From Echinometra lucunter (Eukaryota; Echinodermata; Echinoidea; Camarodonta; Echinometridae): a stretch of DNA of 64,000 nucleotides. Every line of letters starts with the position of its first letter. The stretch's first letter is position 1. The DNA is taken from NCBI GenBank assembly GCA_029962745.1, contig CM057160.1, forward strand, positions 2,075,884-2,139,883. Reading direction: 5' to 3'. The notes beneath the pieces were generated by a model. That model ran no database searches. It saw only the letters and a list, made by a program, of their open reading frames with translations, and had not been told where the DNA came from. A program made the translations under genes and the position numbers. Of this stretch, positions 11,815 through 21,479 are shown piece after piece.

Positions 11815-12405
11815 TACAGGGTGGCCCAGAAAGAACGGAACAGCTGTGATCCTTAATTTCAGCGAGATGAATAACATGAGAGAATTATTTACCATATTCA
11901 AATGAAAATTTATTTTCCAGTAAATTGACACCAGGATCATCCATATTTTGACTCATGCGTTTACATGTTAGGGGTCATTTCGTGAGAAAATGTCATTTTC
12001 AAAACTTACTACTTAGCGACCGAATTCCTGTTACTTCAAAGAAAATCATTCACCCGACGGCATTCAATAGAAATGGATCATTGTCTGAATAAACGCGCGG
12101 TTGATTTCCTGTCATTGAAAACGAGATTATTCAGGCGGCAAGCCGTTTCTATGGAATGCCATCAGGTGGAAGGTTTTCCCTTTATCTCCATGATCTCAGT
12201 CGCAAAAGTAGCAAATTTTGAAAATGACATTGCCTCACGGAATGAGTCCTAACATCAGAAAGCATGAGCCAAAATTAATGATTTTGGTGTCATTTTCAAG
12301 GAAAAGAATTCTCTTTCGAACCAAATGAACAATTATCAGATCATGTTCTTCATCTCGCTGAAATTAAATAGCAATGGTGTTTCGTTCTTTCTGGACCACC
12401 CTGTT
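11815..12405. mobile_element. Tc1/mariner-like MITE next to the HYR exon
   Basis: Left end TATACAGGGTGGCCCAGAAA and right end TTTCTGGACCACCCTGTTATA are inverted and sit in TA. The arms stay similar for about 60 bp (both contain AATTTCAGCGAGATGAA), and further inward copies of ATTTTGACTCATGC / GCATGAGCCAAAAT make it a long foldback. There is no transposase. It ends about 80 bp before the acceptor of the 12488 exon. Confidence 0.75.
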
Positions 12406-12487
12406 ATAACCATGATATCAATTAAACCCATGATGATTATCATTTGCCTGTGTTTTTTCTATTTTGTATTACTATGCCTGCGAACAG

Positions 12488-12775
12488 TGCAAGAACTTCC
12501 CGTCATTTGCCCTCCGACCATAGAACTCTCTGTAGAAACCGATCGTGGTGAAGGGTTCTTCACCTACCCCGAGCCAACGTTCACCATCACCTATTTACAG
12601 GGTTCCACGACTACGTTCCCTTACGGGAATATTACCATTGTGAGCATTACGGTAACAGCTGTGGCTGTGCAAGAATAGCCATCTCGGATAAAGATCCCGT
12701 GCACATCTGATCACCGTGGAGATCTCAGATGGAACATTGTCAAGACATGTGGTGAAGCAATTGTAACTGTGAGAG
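12488..12775 (+). CDS. Gene 1 exon: HYR-like domain, interrupted
   Basis: A pyrimidine-rich acceptor (ctgcgaacag) precedes 12488 and donor GTAAAA follows 12775; 288 bp keeps phase 1-1. It reads VQELPVICPPTIELSVETDR, then GFFTYPEPTFTITYLQGSTT and TFPYGNITI. That is the start of a hyalin repeat: P-V-I-C-P, a strand, EP, then TFP.G. In this frame TAG ends it at 12676. In the +2 frame from about 12640 the text YGNSCGCARIAISDKDP fits the HYR C-terminal half (GN...C.F.I.V.D..P), and the original frame is open again to the donor (WNIVKTCGEAIVTV). Two compensating indels, real or from assembly, would explain this. HYR domains are adhesion-type, Ig-like folds. Confidence 0.6.
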
Positions 12776-12881
12776 GTAAAATGACAGTTTTTTTCTGAAT
12801 TGTGCGTTGTGAATTAAAGATATTCTATATCATATCTATACGGGGTGATTTTCCGTAGTAAATATTTTCCATATTTTGCGG

Positions 12882-12901
12882 GGGGGGGGGGGGGGGGGGG
12901 T
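12882..12901. repeat. Poly(G) run
   Basis: About 20 G in the intron after the HYR exon. A likely site of sequencing or assembly error. Confidence 0.9.
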
Positions 12902-13021
12902 TACACAGCGGTCAATGTTTGTAATCATAATATTGACTACAATGAATGAGGTATAACCTGTGCTGCCCTGAATTGCTCTGGATCCCATATAGATTGGCAT
13001 ATCATTCAATGCTAGTTATTA

Positions 13022-13095
13022 CTTTCATCATCATCACTATCATCACTGTCATCATCATCATTATCATCATCATCATCATTATCATCATCCTCATC
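13022..13095. repeat. (ATC)n microsatellite in gene 1 intron
   Basis: Interrupted ATC/ATT units ending about 35 bp before the acceptor of the transmembrane exon. Confidence 0.85.
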
Positions 13096-13131
13096 ACCGT
13101 CGTAATTATTATGACTATTTCAATTGCACAG

Positions 13132-13236
13132 GTCGTCCGAAAAACCGGCCCGTCGTCATTGGTTGTACTGTGACTGCCATCCTTCTCCTCGTCATCATCG
13201 CACTAGTTGTCTTCTTCTGTTGCCTGTACCGAATGG
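13132..13236 (+). CDS. Gene 1 exon: transmembrane segment
   Basis: Acceptor attgcacag precedes 13132 and donor GTAAGA follows 13236; 105 bp, phase 1-1. It reads GRPKNRPVVIGCTVTAILLL, then VIIALVVFFCCLYRMG: a stop-transfer arrangement with about 24 hydrophobic residues followed by Cys-Cys (a possible palmitoylation site) and a basic residue. With the basic tail in the next exon this predicts a type I membrane protein. The preceding intron ends in an (ATC)n microsatellite. Confidence 0.75.
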
Positions 13237-14186
13237 GTAAGAAACGTCTGCAGGCAAAGACCCTAAATGACACTTTTTATGATACCTGGGTCTTGAGAGA
13301 AGTCTAGCCACTTGTCTTCGGCTGTGTCACAAGTGCAACGGTACTCTATCCCTGTAGACATCTTCAGTCACTTCTTTATAATCCGTTTCGACTTTGCTTT
13401 TTCTTTTTTTTATTGCTTCTTTCACATCTTCATGAAATCTTTGAACTTGCGTATGTCTTATTATTTCTTTGGTTCTTATCCTTTCCATAAATGAGATGTT
13501 ACGAGTAACCGATTGACTCGTATGTGCCCAAAAGACTTTACATTTTCAATCGACAGTACTCCACTTAGAATAATGGATATGGTCATGAAAATATGGCAAA
13601 TCGGATTAGAGGATGAATATCTATCATTTACTATATGCTACCATAGGATAATTATTCGAAAACGCAGATTTGAAAAAGATCCATTCTATATCTATTTTTA
13701 GAATTTGGAAAAAAGCAAAACAACCCCTTGGCACCGTAAGATTTAACATTCTTTTTTCCATCGCTCTCTGTGCTGTACTCAGTTTTCTGTCCAATTTTCT
13801 AGTAATGTTGTCCACTTTTCAGCGCTATATGTCATTGTAGGAATGATGAACTGAGCCCTGGTCGGGGCAAATTCGTTAAAATGCTGGAGCGCTATGATGG
13901 CACCTTGACTACAGCCGGAGTAAAATGACGGAGAGATTGGAATAATAAATGTGCCTGATGTGAGCATGATACGAGAAATTCCTATCATTTTCATGCTTCC
14001 CAAGCCTCCAAAAATCCTCGCCATGAGGAGTTTCCGCCAGAAGCGTCAGGTTTAACAGATAAGAGCCCACTGTTTTATTATTATCATTATTATTATTGTT
14101 GTTGTTGTTATCATCATTGTAATTACCATTATCATTAATATCATGACTAAAACTTGTTTCATCGAAATCCATTATCATGATTATAG

Positions 14187-14233
14187 GGACGAAGGATGAC
14201 CGAGAGAGGGCAGCACGCAGACGAAAAGAGTAG
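14187..14233 (+). CDS. Gene 1 terminal exon: short basic cytoplasmic tail
   Basis: Acceptor gattatag precedes 14187. Joined in phase 1 to the transmembrane exon it reads GTKDDRERAARRRKE and stops at TAG 14231-14233. The tail is short, charged and without recognisable signalling motifs. No clear AATAAA was found in the following few hundred bases, so the 3' UTR end is not placed. Confidence 0.65.
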
Positions 14234-14800
14234 AAAGGGCGAGAAGCGAGAAGAAATGAGTGAGATACATGTGAACAAGGCTACCGATAAACTTAGGCGT
14301 GGAGAACTGTAAAGACAATCTTCTCTGTGTCGACATCAACCCGCGATATCGCTTTCATCATCCTTTTCTTGATGGCTGCTCTAAGTTTAGAAGAACCAGG
14401 ATTTTTTTTTTCTTTTGGGGTGATTGACAAGCTTGTATGATATTATGATAACGTTTATGGTGGGAGAAATCTGGGTTTGGTATTATCGATATTTGGGTAT
14501 ATTTCGATTACTTGACATTGAAATCGAAAGAAAGTTCCCACCAGTCTCGAGATTTTGCTTATTATGAAAAAGGCTCAGTTAAAGCATGTTATTATCGTTG
14601 ATATTGTCATGCTATATGATCAACTGTGACTTACATATGAATATTCTACGTTGATTTAGATAATGCTGACATCAGGTTTTTAGTACATTAGTATGTATTA
14701 TGTGAAGCTTTATAGATTTAGTGGAAAGGTTCCTATGAAAATATTTCTACCCATGTAAAACTTATAACACCATCAATGCGGATAGTAAATGGAAGAAGCT
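14234..14800. other. 3' flank of gene 1, nothing further recognised
   Basis: AT-rich; would include the 3' UTR of gene 1. No unambiguous polyadenylation signal was seen. Confidence 0.5.
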
Positions 14801-14807
14801 TAATGGG

Positions 14808-15248
14808 ATTATATCTATAATTTGTAAACAAATTTTCGGCATTACTCCCAGTGTTAAAGATCGTATGTTCGATCTGTAATCAAATCAACAGTCAGAAAAA
14901 AAATGGAACCAGCGGGATTCGAAACCTGCCCTCTACTGCTTGCCGGGCAGCGAACTTAACCACTAGGCTATTCTGGTTCACGGCTAAGTCACGATAACTG
15001 GAGTCAAATACCCCAAATCCTCTTCTTTCTGACTCATTAATATGTAACGGTCCGCCGCGTGGAGACAATAGATAGTAAATGAAGAAGCTTAATGGGAGAA
15101 ATTTATAATTTGTAAACAAAGGCAGGTTCGAATCCCGCTGGTTCCAATTTTTTTCTGACTTGTGATTTTCATTACAGATCGAACATACGATCTTTAACAC
15201 TGGGAGTATGCCGAAAATTTGTTTACAAACTATCAATTGCGGAGGGAA
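14808..15248. mobile_element. Foldback element with tRNA-like sequence in its arms
   Basis: Bases 14820-14937 are repeated in inverted order at 15118-15235 (AGATCGTATGTTCGATCTGT against ACAGATCGAACATACGATCT). Each arm includes the B-box half of a tRNA-like sequence (GGTTCGAATCCCGCTGGTTCC at 15123). The left arm continues into a complete tRNA-like head on the minus strand at about 14910-14985, with TAGCCTAGTGGTTAAG as A box and a GCC anticodon position (glycine-like). Confidence 0.7.
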
Positions 15249-15269
15249 TACTAGTTACTAACAAAAATA

Positions 15270-15291
15270 CTTATGATAATATATAATAATA

Positions 15292-15339
<48 letters not shown>

Positions 15340-15350
15340 AATAGAAATAA
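15270..15350. repeat. (AAT)n microsatellite
   Basis: About 22 units with small interruptions; forms the tail of the minus-strand SINE at 15345-15575. Confidence 0.95.
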
Positions 15351-15575
15351 TAATATGTCTTGTTTACCCAGGGTAGCCTCTTCAGTACTAAGTACTGTTT
15401 TCTCCAGAGGACCCTGCAAGAATATTATTACCTGGCTTTAGCTTGAGCAACCGTGTAGCGCTTCGTGCACTCAAGGAATAATCCTACCAGGGTACCCATT
15501 TACTACACCTGGGTCGAGTGTGGCAAATGTAGGTAGATGTCTTGCCAAAGGACATTAGTGCTGCGGCAGAAAATA
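15345..15575 (-). mobile_element. SINE, minus strand, body and 3' domain
   Basis: Read in reverse it gives CACTCGACCCAGGTGTAG, GGGTACCCTGGTAGG, then GCAGGGTCCTCTGGAGAAAAC and GGCTACCCTGGGTAAAC before the (ATT)n tail. The last two blocks are shared with the SINE at 32385-32655. Confidence 0.7.
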
Positions 15576-15664
15576 AAGTGATAAAGAGAGCTATAAAGCG
15601 AAGTTTTTTTTTTTCTTATTTCGACCCCCCCCCCTTAAAGGGCCTAGGTCACTTTTGTCATTGT

Positions 15665-15860
15665 AGGGTGTCGTGGTCTAGTATATAGGTACGCCACCGG
15701 ACTGTGAACCACGAGGTTCGTGATTTGAGGCCCGCCACGGCACAACTGCATTTTGACAAGATTTGCTTATGTTCGTCTCTCTCCACCAAGGCATAAAGAA
15801 ATACGTTAAGATTGTAGAGCGCTGTAATGGCAGCATGTGCTAAAGCAGTGTCATAACCTT
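15665..15860 (+). mobile_element. tRNA-derived SINE
   Basis: A-box-like TCGTGGTCTAGTATATAGG, B-box-like GAGGTTCGTGATTTGAGGCC, and an end that restores the acceptor-like CCACGGCA, followed by a tRNA-unrelated body. The variable bases in the B box make it unlikely to be a functional tRNA. Confidence 0.65.
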
Positions 15861-15997
15861 TTAGCGTCATACTACAGGAGTCTCAGGGGGTGACCATAAA
15901 CAAGTAGAAATTTTATATTTGTTTCATCTGTTCGGGTTTTTTTGTTTGTTTTGTTTTTGATATTCTATCAATACGTGGACTTACATACCGTATTATA

Positions 15998-17024
15998 CAC
16001 ACTAAGAAAAAAAAAAATCAATTTTGAACCCTTCAAATGTAACTCTGGGAGCTCCCTTATGGGTACAACTTTGCACCCTTTAATAGAAGCATTTTGCACC
16101 TTAAAGGATGCAGTGAGCTACATTTTGCATCCTTAACGGTGCAGAGTTGTAACTTTTCGGGAAGGTGCAAATATGCACCGGTCCCTTTTGAATGTAAAAA
16201 TGTCAGCACCCTAACATGCCCAAAGGGTGCAAAGTTGCACTTTTAAGGGTGCAGACGGTCTTTTCCGGGTACACCCAAGTAGTTTTAAGAGCCCGAGTCC
16301 CAACTGCCAACAAAATATTTCAAGCAGCTGTCCTTTTCTAAGGTTGCACAATAGAATCTACAGGTGTGCTGTTGCCTTGATGTCCGAGGTTCGATACCGC
16401 CAACATTATGGGAAAGCTTCAGTAGTGATTTTGTCACAAATAGAATATCGTTAATATTTCACTTTTTATTTGAATTAAAAGAGAGAAAATTGAACGATGA
16501 TAAAATATGAATACGAAAGCCTAATTGTGTCCAGAAATCTGCGTATGTCGCATAATAGCAGTTTTGATTGTGAAAGATAGTAAAATTTTACAATCCTAAA
16601 ACCCGTAATTTGACACTTTTCCGATTACTTGCGGCAAACGAAAATGAAAATGGAATTTGTTAAATTACAGTTATTTATGATGTTACATGTCAGATTAGTG
16701 CCCACACATGCCCAGCGAGTAATTTTGATTCATATTTCAGGAAATTTTGCCCGTACGTTTGAAGCCAGGCAGGAATCTTTTGTCTACGCATCTGCAAGGA
16801 AGGTCCAGTTAAGCGCATGCCTGACATATTTTTGCCTGGCGGCATCGAACATGGTTCAAAGGGAATGAGTTAGATGTGACTCCAGCTCTGGAAACTCCTT
16901 GGTACAACCAATTTCAAAAGGGTGCATCTTTGAACCTTTTTCATGTAGGGTCCAAGATTGCACCCAAAAAGGTGCTCCCAGTGTTGCATTTAGGGTGCAA
17001 ATTGAATGATTTTTTCTTAGTGTG
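15998..17024. mobile_element. Motif-array foldback element (GGGTGCAAA words)
   Basis: Inverted ends: CACACTAAGAAAAAA at the left and TTTTTTCTTAGTGTG at the right, both next to (A)TCAATTT. The left ~260 bp hold many TTTGCACCCTT/AAGGGTGCAA words in both orientations; the right ~120 bp hold more. The middle (16,280-16,900) is ordinary AT-rich DNA. Confidence 0.7.
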
Positions 17025-17640
17025 CATAAATATACATGATATAATTTAAACCCTTTTTTTAAAAGATTACTCTTGCATCGTTTTTATTTATGTTCATAAG
17101 GTTGTATCTACTTTGAAGCTATATTTGCTGGTAGGCTAACTGATACATTTTATATAGTTTCGATTACAAAATAAATGATTTGATATCATCTTTGTTTAAA
17201 AAAACTACATCATTCGGTCTTGACAGAAATATCACTTTACTCCCATTTGGAAATTTGGAGATTTTATGAGATGTGGGTTCTACCTGTTTTGTTAGTGGAA
17301 TATTTTCTTCCCTCTATTCTATTTACCATAAACTCTTTACTGTGCATGGTGCATTACCAAGCGATTAAATGTTCTTTAAGTTAGGAGATCCCTTTTGTAG
17401 ACCCCCCCCCCGACCCAACCATCTTGCCTTCACGTAGCCTGTTGCATTGTCATGATTGTAGAGGTAGATGGGTTGTAGAGAAGTGAGGAAGGGCATAACA
17501 GCTAAAGTTTCCGAGGAGGAAAATAGAAGTTATCAATTCTCCCTGTGGTATTACTAAAAAGTCACAGAGCAGCAGGCACGAAAAAGTTTGAAAGTTTGAA
17601 ATTATGTTTGTGCGTATGTGTGGGGGTGTCTGTGTGTGTG
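17025..17640. other. Intergenic, nothing recognised
   Basis: AT-rich; a C run at 17401-17410. No gene or element called. Confidence 0.5.
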
Positions 17641-17660
17641 GGTGTGTGTGTCTGCGTGTG
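17600..17660. repeat. (TG)n-rich stretch
   Basis: GTGTGTGGGG/TGTGTG-rich low complexity before a tRNA-like SINE; a second such stretch follows at 17851-17940. Confidence 0.85.
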
Positions 17661-17785
17661 CCGTGGTTGAGTGGTTTAAGCGGGTCCACGACGCTCGACT
17701 GAAGAACGCGAAAGTGGGGGGTTCGATACCCGTGGTAAGGCACTTACGCAATTGAGCAAGGCGTTTTATTTACATTGCTCTTTTA
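17658..17785 (+). mobile_element. tRNA(Leu/Ser)-like SINE head
   Basis: GCCGTGGTTGAGTGGTTTAAG (A box), a long variable-arm region, and GGGTTCGATACCCGTGGTAA (B box and stem), then CACTTACGCAATTGAGCAAGGC. The same tail is found behind the tRNA-like head at 48985-49105, so these are one SINE family. Confidence 0.7.
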
Positions 17786-17949
17786 TCGTAATCAAATAAA
17801 TTAAAATGCTATAGGCACTACTGATATCACTGATAGCACTTGTTAAAAAATGTGTGTGGTGTGTGTGTGTTGTGAGGGTGCGTGTGTGTGTGCATGTATG
17901 TTGTGTATGACTGGAGTGTGTTTGAGGGTGTGTGGTGTAGGACTGCAAG

Positions 17950-18327
17950 AGACGGGGGGGGGGGGGTGGGGGAGTACGGGGGGGGCCGAGATTAAGGGGT
18001 AAAGGTGTTTTAGGTTGGGGCTATGTATGCCTTCCTCTGAGAATGCTATATTAATTTTTTTTTGTTCTAATTTTAAAAATGTCGTATGAAGGAATGGTCA
18101 TGTATGTAAAATTTGTACTTCGTCGATGTCCATCAATTGATGCCATGTATGTTATGCAGTCATGGATAATTTATTGATAATTGATATTAATGCATTTTAT
18201 TAAGTTTCATTGTTTGTAAACTATTATGTGATATATGTTATTTACATTTATATATATTATATGTGATTATTTCTTGAAATGTATACCTCAAGAGGAAGAA
18301 TAAAATATTATTCAAAACAAAAAAAAA
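17950..18327 (+). other. Retroelement-like 3' end with poly(A) signal
   Basis: AT-rich sequence ending AATAAAATATTATTC and an A-rich run at 18,316-18,328, directly adjoining duplication block 1 copy B. It looks like the 3' end of a retroposed sequence; no coding body was identified. Confidence 0.4.
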
Positions 18328-19922
18328 GATTGAGCAGCGGAGTACTAAATCTTCATACGACAGCCTGGTTATCAGCTAGGGGTTTGGGAGAAACAAAGAT
18401 TCATGGACATTGCTAGGGGAGGAATAGGGGTGGGGGCTGGGAGCCCCATTTAGATTTTTATCAGCTTTGTCTACAATGCCAGACGTGCATAGGCTGTCGA
18501 GAAATTTCGAAAATGATGTCATTCATTTTATTTTTAAAGTAGTAGTCTTTCTCTATTTTATTTACACATAGTTTGTTCTATGTAGAAAAACGTCTTGTCT
18601 GCGAATTCCGTCGGACACCTCCACCATCATTAAAAAAGGCCTATCGCTCCGTCCCTATTGAGTTAGAACTGTCCTTTGACGTGTGCATCTATACTTGTGA
18701 GCGAGCGAAGCAAGCGACCAAATGATGAATATCTACTCGGTATTTAAATTATTTCAGTGACCTGATCATGATGATAACAGCAGCCACAAATTCATTTGAA
18801 GGATCTTTCATTCGTAACTGAATTTATTAACCCTACCCTTTTCCCTTGCAAATGATCGATCTCCAGGTTTTCATTGCAACAATGAGAACACTTAGTATAA
18901 AATCGTGATTTCAAATTTTTAAAATAACAATGAAATGATTTCCATTTCCCACGAAACCCTTAAATGGATGTGCATTCATATCTGATTGTGAAGGTCGTTT
19001 CATTTTATCACAGGTTGCATGCACCAGATCGGCAACACTAATTAGAGTTGAACCGTGTCAGCGCACATACACATTAGTACTTACCGTAGCTCAGTTTATA
19101 CGTTCTGTGTATATTAAAGTTGTCTTTGCGCTGCATAAACTGTATGCATAATGATTTACGTAAATAATGCAAATTGCTCAAAGATGCTGTTTGGACAAAA
19201 AGCTGAATATGTTCCTGCATGATCATAAGCCAAAAACGTAAACGTAATGAACTTTTCTCTATAGACCAATACCACAACGCGAGAGGGGAGCAGACTGGTC
19301 GCCATACTCGATATATATACCCAGCTTTTACAGTACATAAGTTCATGTATGTCAATAGCGCGTTGTGTACAGTCGTTCGATTTTTTTTTCTATTTTAGAC
19401 TAACATGCAGTATTCACTTGCCCAAGTTTGACTCATGAAGCCTGTTGTGTGAGAACCCGTACTCCCTACACAGGTTTCCTGACAAAACTGAGGGGAAAAA
19501 GTAACGAAAGTAAAAAAATACATCATACCTTCATCTGTCAGATATGGCCACTGTCTTAAGTCTTAAGTCCCTGCCCCAGCACTGATGTCCTGTGGCAAGA
19601 CACTAATCTACATTTGCCACACTCGACCCAGGTGTAAATGGGTACCGGCAGGAAGGAATTCCTTGAAAGCTGTGAGCACTGAAATTGGTAGCCTAGCTTA
19701 GCCGGGGTAATATTAGGAGCGCCTTGAGCACCTTCTTTGGTAGATACGTGCGCTGTATAAATATCCAATATTATGTTTATTATTAAGTCATCTACCCATA
19801 TATCCATGCTTTATTTTATTGATCAAGAATAAAGTTAATGAAACAATATCCGGGTATATCTTATATCTTGCACTGATTTTGTACACAGAGCCAATCTCGG
19901 TTACCGCACTATCACACCGCAG
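18328..19922 (+). repeat. Segmental duplication block 1, copy B
   Basis: Partner of 5610-7728. Its left border lies directly after an A-rich run following AATAAA (18,300-18,327), i.e. the 3' end of a retroelement-like sequence. It contains the empty site (TTAA at 18960) of the MITE found in copy A. Confidence 0.85.
19555..19787 (+). mobile_element. SINE body, paralogous copy
   Basis: Duplicate of 7370-7592 within segmental block 1; ends TATGTTTATTATTA. Same orientation, a few substitutions and a small deletion. Confidence 0.7.
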
Positions 19923-20810
19923 CTATCGCGTCGCGATAGAGGGCTAAATGAGATGGAATTGGTTAGAGTCCCTTAAAGGGGATAGAAAATGAGAAATCAT
20001 GGGAAAGGCTCGGATGAGAGAGGGGGAATGCAGTCGGCCGCTCGAGTTTCAAGAAAAGGGATAATCCATTCTAAATACCTGTGATTTATTGCCGTACGTG
20101 TTTCAAATTTCGCACAGTGAAAGAGCTAATAAACAGCTAGTCATATGGAAAAACAATTACATGGCCTGCTCCCTGGGAGAGCCTTAGGGGTGTTACGTAA
20201 TCCGCGGCGACGACGTGTCGGGGAAAGTCATTGGAGTTTAATGGCTAGACTAACAAACCAGAAGTAAATTATATTTTGTATTTTGAAATGTTGGAGCATT
20301 ATACAAGACATTTCTTCGAGTGAACACGATGAGACCCGTTAAGAGTCTAAACACATGGAGTTGTTGAGAACTGTGAGAACCCGAAGTGTATGACTACGTT
20401 GAGTTCGGTAAACTTCGTGCTGTCCGAACTTTTATCGCATTAGTCCAGCCAGTCGGCAGGTCTGTATGCTAATGAGCAAATGAGCAGGATTCTCGTTAAT
20501 GCTCTCGTGGCCAAATCTTCCATCCTATCAAATCTCATGAATTATGAGACTTTCTATCTGGAAGAATTTAACTGCTTTATCATCAAGTGAAATCATTGGT
20601 TGATACACCATTGAAAAGAGTAAATATCACACTATAACATTTTTGCATTCGTTTTCATAACATATTTGGGGAAATATGTGTAAATTAGGGTGAAAAAAGA
20701 TGCTTCAAAACACAATTCTCTTCCTCTCACTTCTCTTGCAGATTGTGCAAAACTTTTTATTTTGAGCCCATATAATATTTTCATCAAAGCTGAAAGTCTG
20801 TATTTTCTCA
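19923..20810. other. Intergenic, nothing recognised
   Basis: Unique-looking sequence present only between duplication blocks in copy B. No gene, RNA or element is supported. Confidence 0.5.
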
Positions 20811-20842
20811 AAATACCATTCTTAATGTGGGGCACCTTTTAA

Positions 20843-21123
20843 TCGGGTCAAGAGCACACTTTTCCCAACGAAGTTCAGAACAAGATTTCTTGACTTTTAG
20901 CATGAAATCCAGTGTTCTGATTGGCTGAATAAGGTCAGAATCATGCCAGCGCGGTTGTTTTGAACAGATTGCCACATGGAGAGTGTGACCTTCAGTGACT
21001 CAGCAGGTGACCGTTAGGATTCCAGGATGAGTGTGTGGTCTGAATGGACCAATCATAGAGCAGTATTTATGGTTTTGGGCTGGTAATTGCACTTGGTCTG
21101 TGTAAAGTGTGCTCTTGACCCGA
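20843..21123. mobile_element. 281-bp TTAA-flanked MITE, copy 1
   Basis: TTAA at 20839-20842 and 21124-21127; inverted ends TCGGGTCAAGAGCACACTTT and AAAGTGTGCTCTTGACCCGA (20 bp, perfect). No coding capacity. Confidence 0.85.
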
Positions 21124-21175
21124 TTAAATTGCATCATGTGTTAAAATACCATTCTTAATGTGGGGCACCTTTTAA

Positions 21176-21456
21176 TCGGGTCAAGAGCACACTTTTCCCA
21201 ACGAAGTTCAGAACAAGATTTCTTGACTTTTAGCATGAAATCCAGTGTTCTGATTGGCTGAATAAGGTCAGAATCATGCCAGCGCGGTTGTTTTGAACAG
21301 ATTGCCACATGGAGAGTGTGACCTTCAGTGACTCAGCAAGTGACCGTTAGGATTCCAGGATGAGTGTGTGGTCTGAATGGACCAATCATAGAGCAGTATT
21401 TATGGTTTTGGGCTGGTAATTGCACTTGGTCTGTGTAAAGTGTGCTCTTGACCCGA
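21176..21456. mobile_element. 281-bp TTAA-flanked MITE, copy 2
   Basis: Same ends and length as copy 1 with TTAA at 21172-21175 and 21457-21460. It arose with the 333-bp unit, not by an independent insertion. Confidence 0.85.
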
Positions 21457-21479
21457 TTAAATTGCATCATGTGTTAAAA

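Larger units (their letters stand above)
11206..14233 (+). pseudogene. Gene 1: membrane protein with duplicated start, HYR-like exon, TM and tail (gapped, one in-frame stop)
   Basis: The 5' flank up to the first two bases of the ATG (11206-11207) is a near copy of the flank of gene 2 exon 1; the exon itself is lost in the N run. After the gap, exons at 12488-12775 (HYR-like), 13132-13236 (transmembrane) and 14187-14233 (tail and stop) join in phase 1. A TAG at 12676 interrupts the HYR exon, although its total length keeps phase. Either the gene is dead, or the assembly has local errors there, or the gene is spliced differently. The 500 Ns may hide internal exons. If alive, the product would be a type I membrane protein sharing its promoter and signal peptide with gene 2. 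Confidence 0.55.
20811..21476. repeat. Near-perfect 333-bp tandem duplication
   Basis: Bases 20811-21143 recur at 21144-21476 with essentially one visible difference (cagcaGgtgacc against cagcaAgtgacc near 21015 and 21348). Each unit contains one complete MITE. Confidence 0.92.

Noticed and set aside
17658..17740. Functional tRNA-Leu/Ser gene
   Set aside because: It is followed by the same non-tRNA tail as the sequence at 48,985-49,105, so it is a SINE head.
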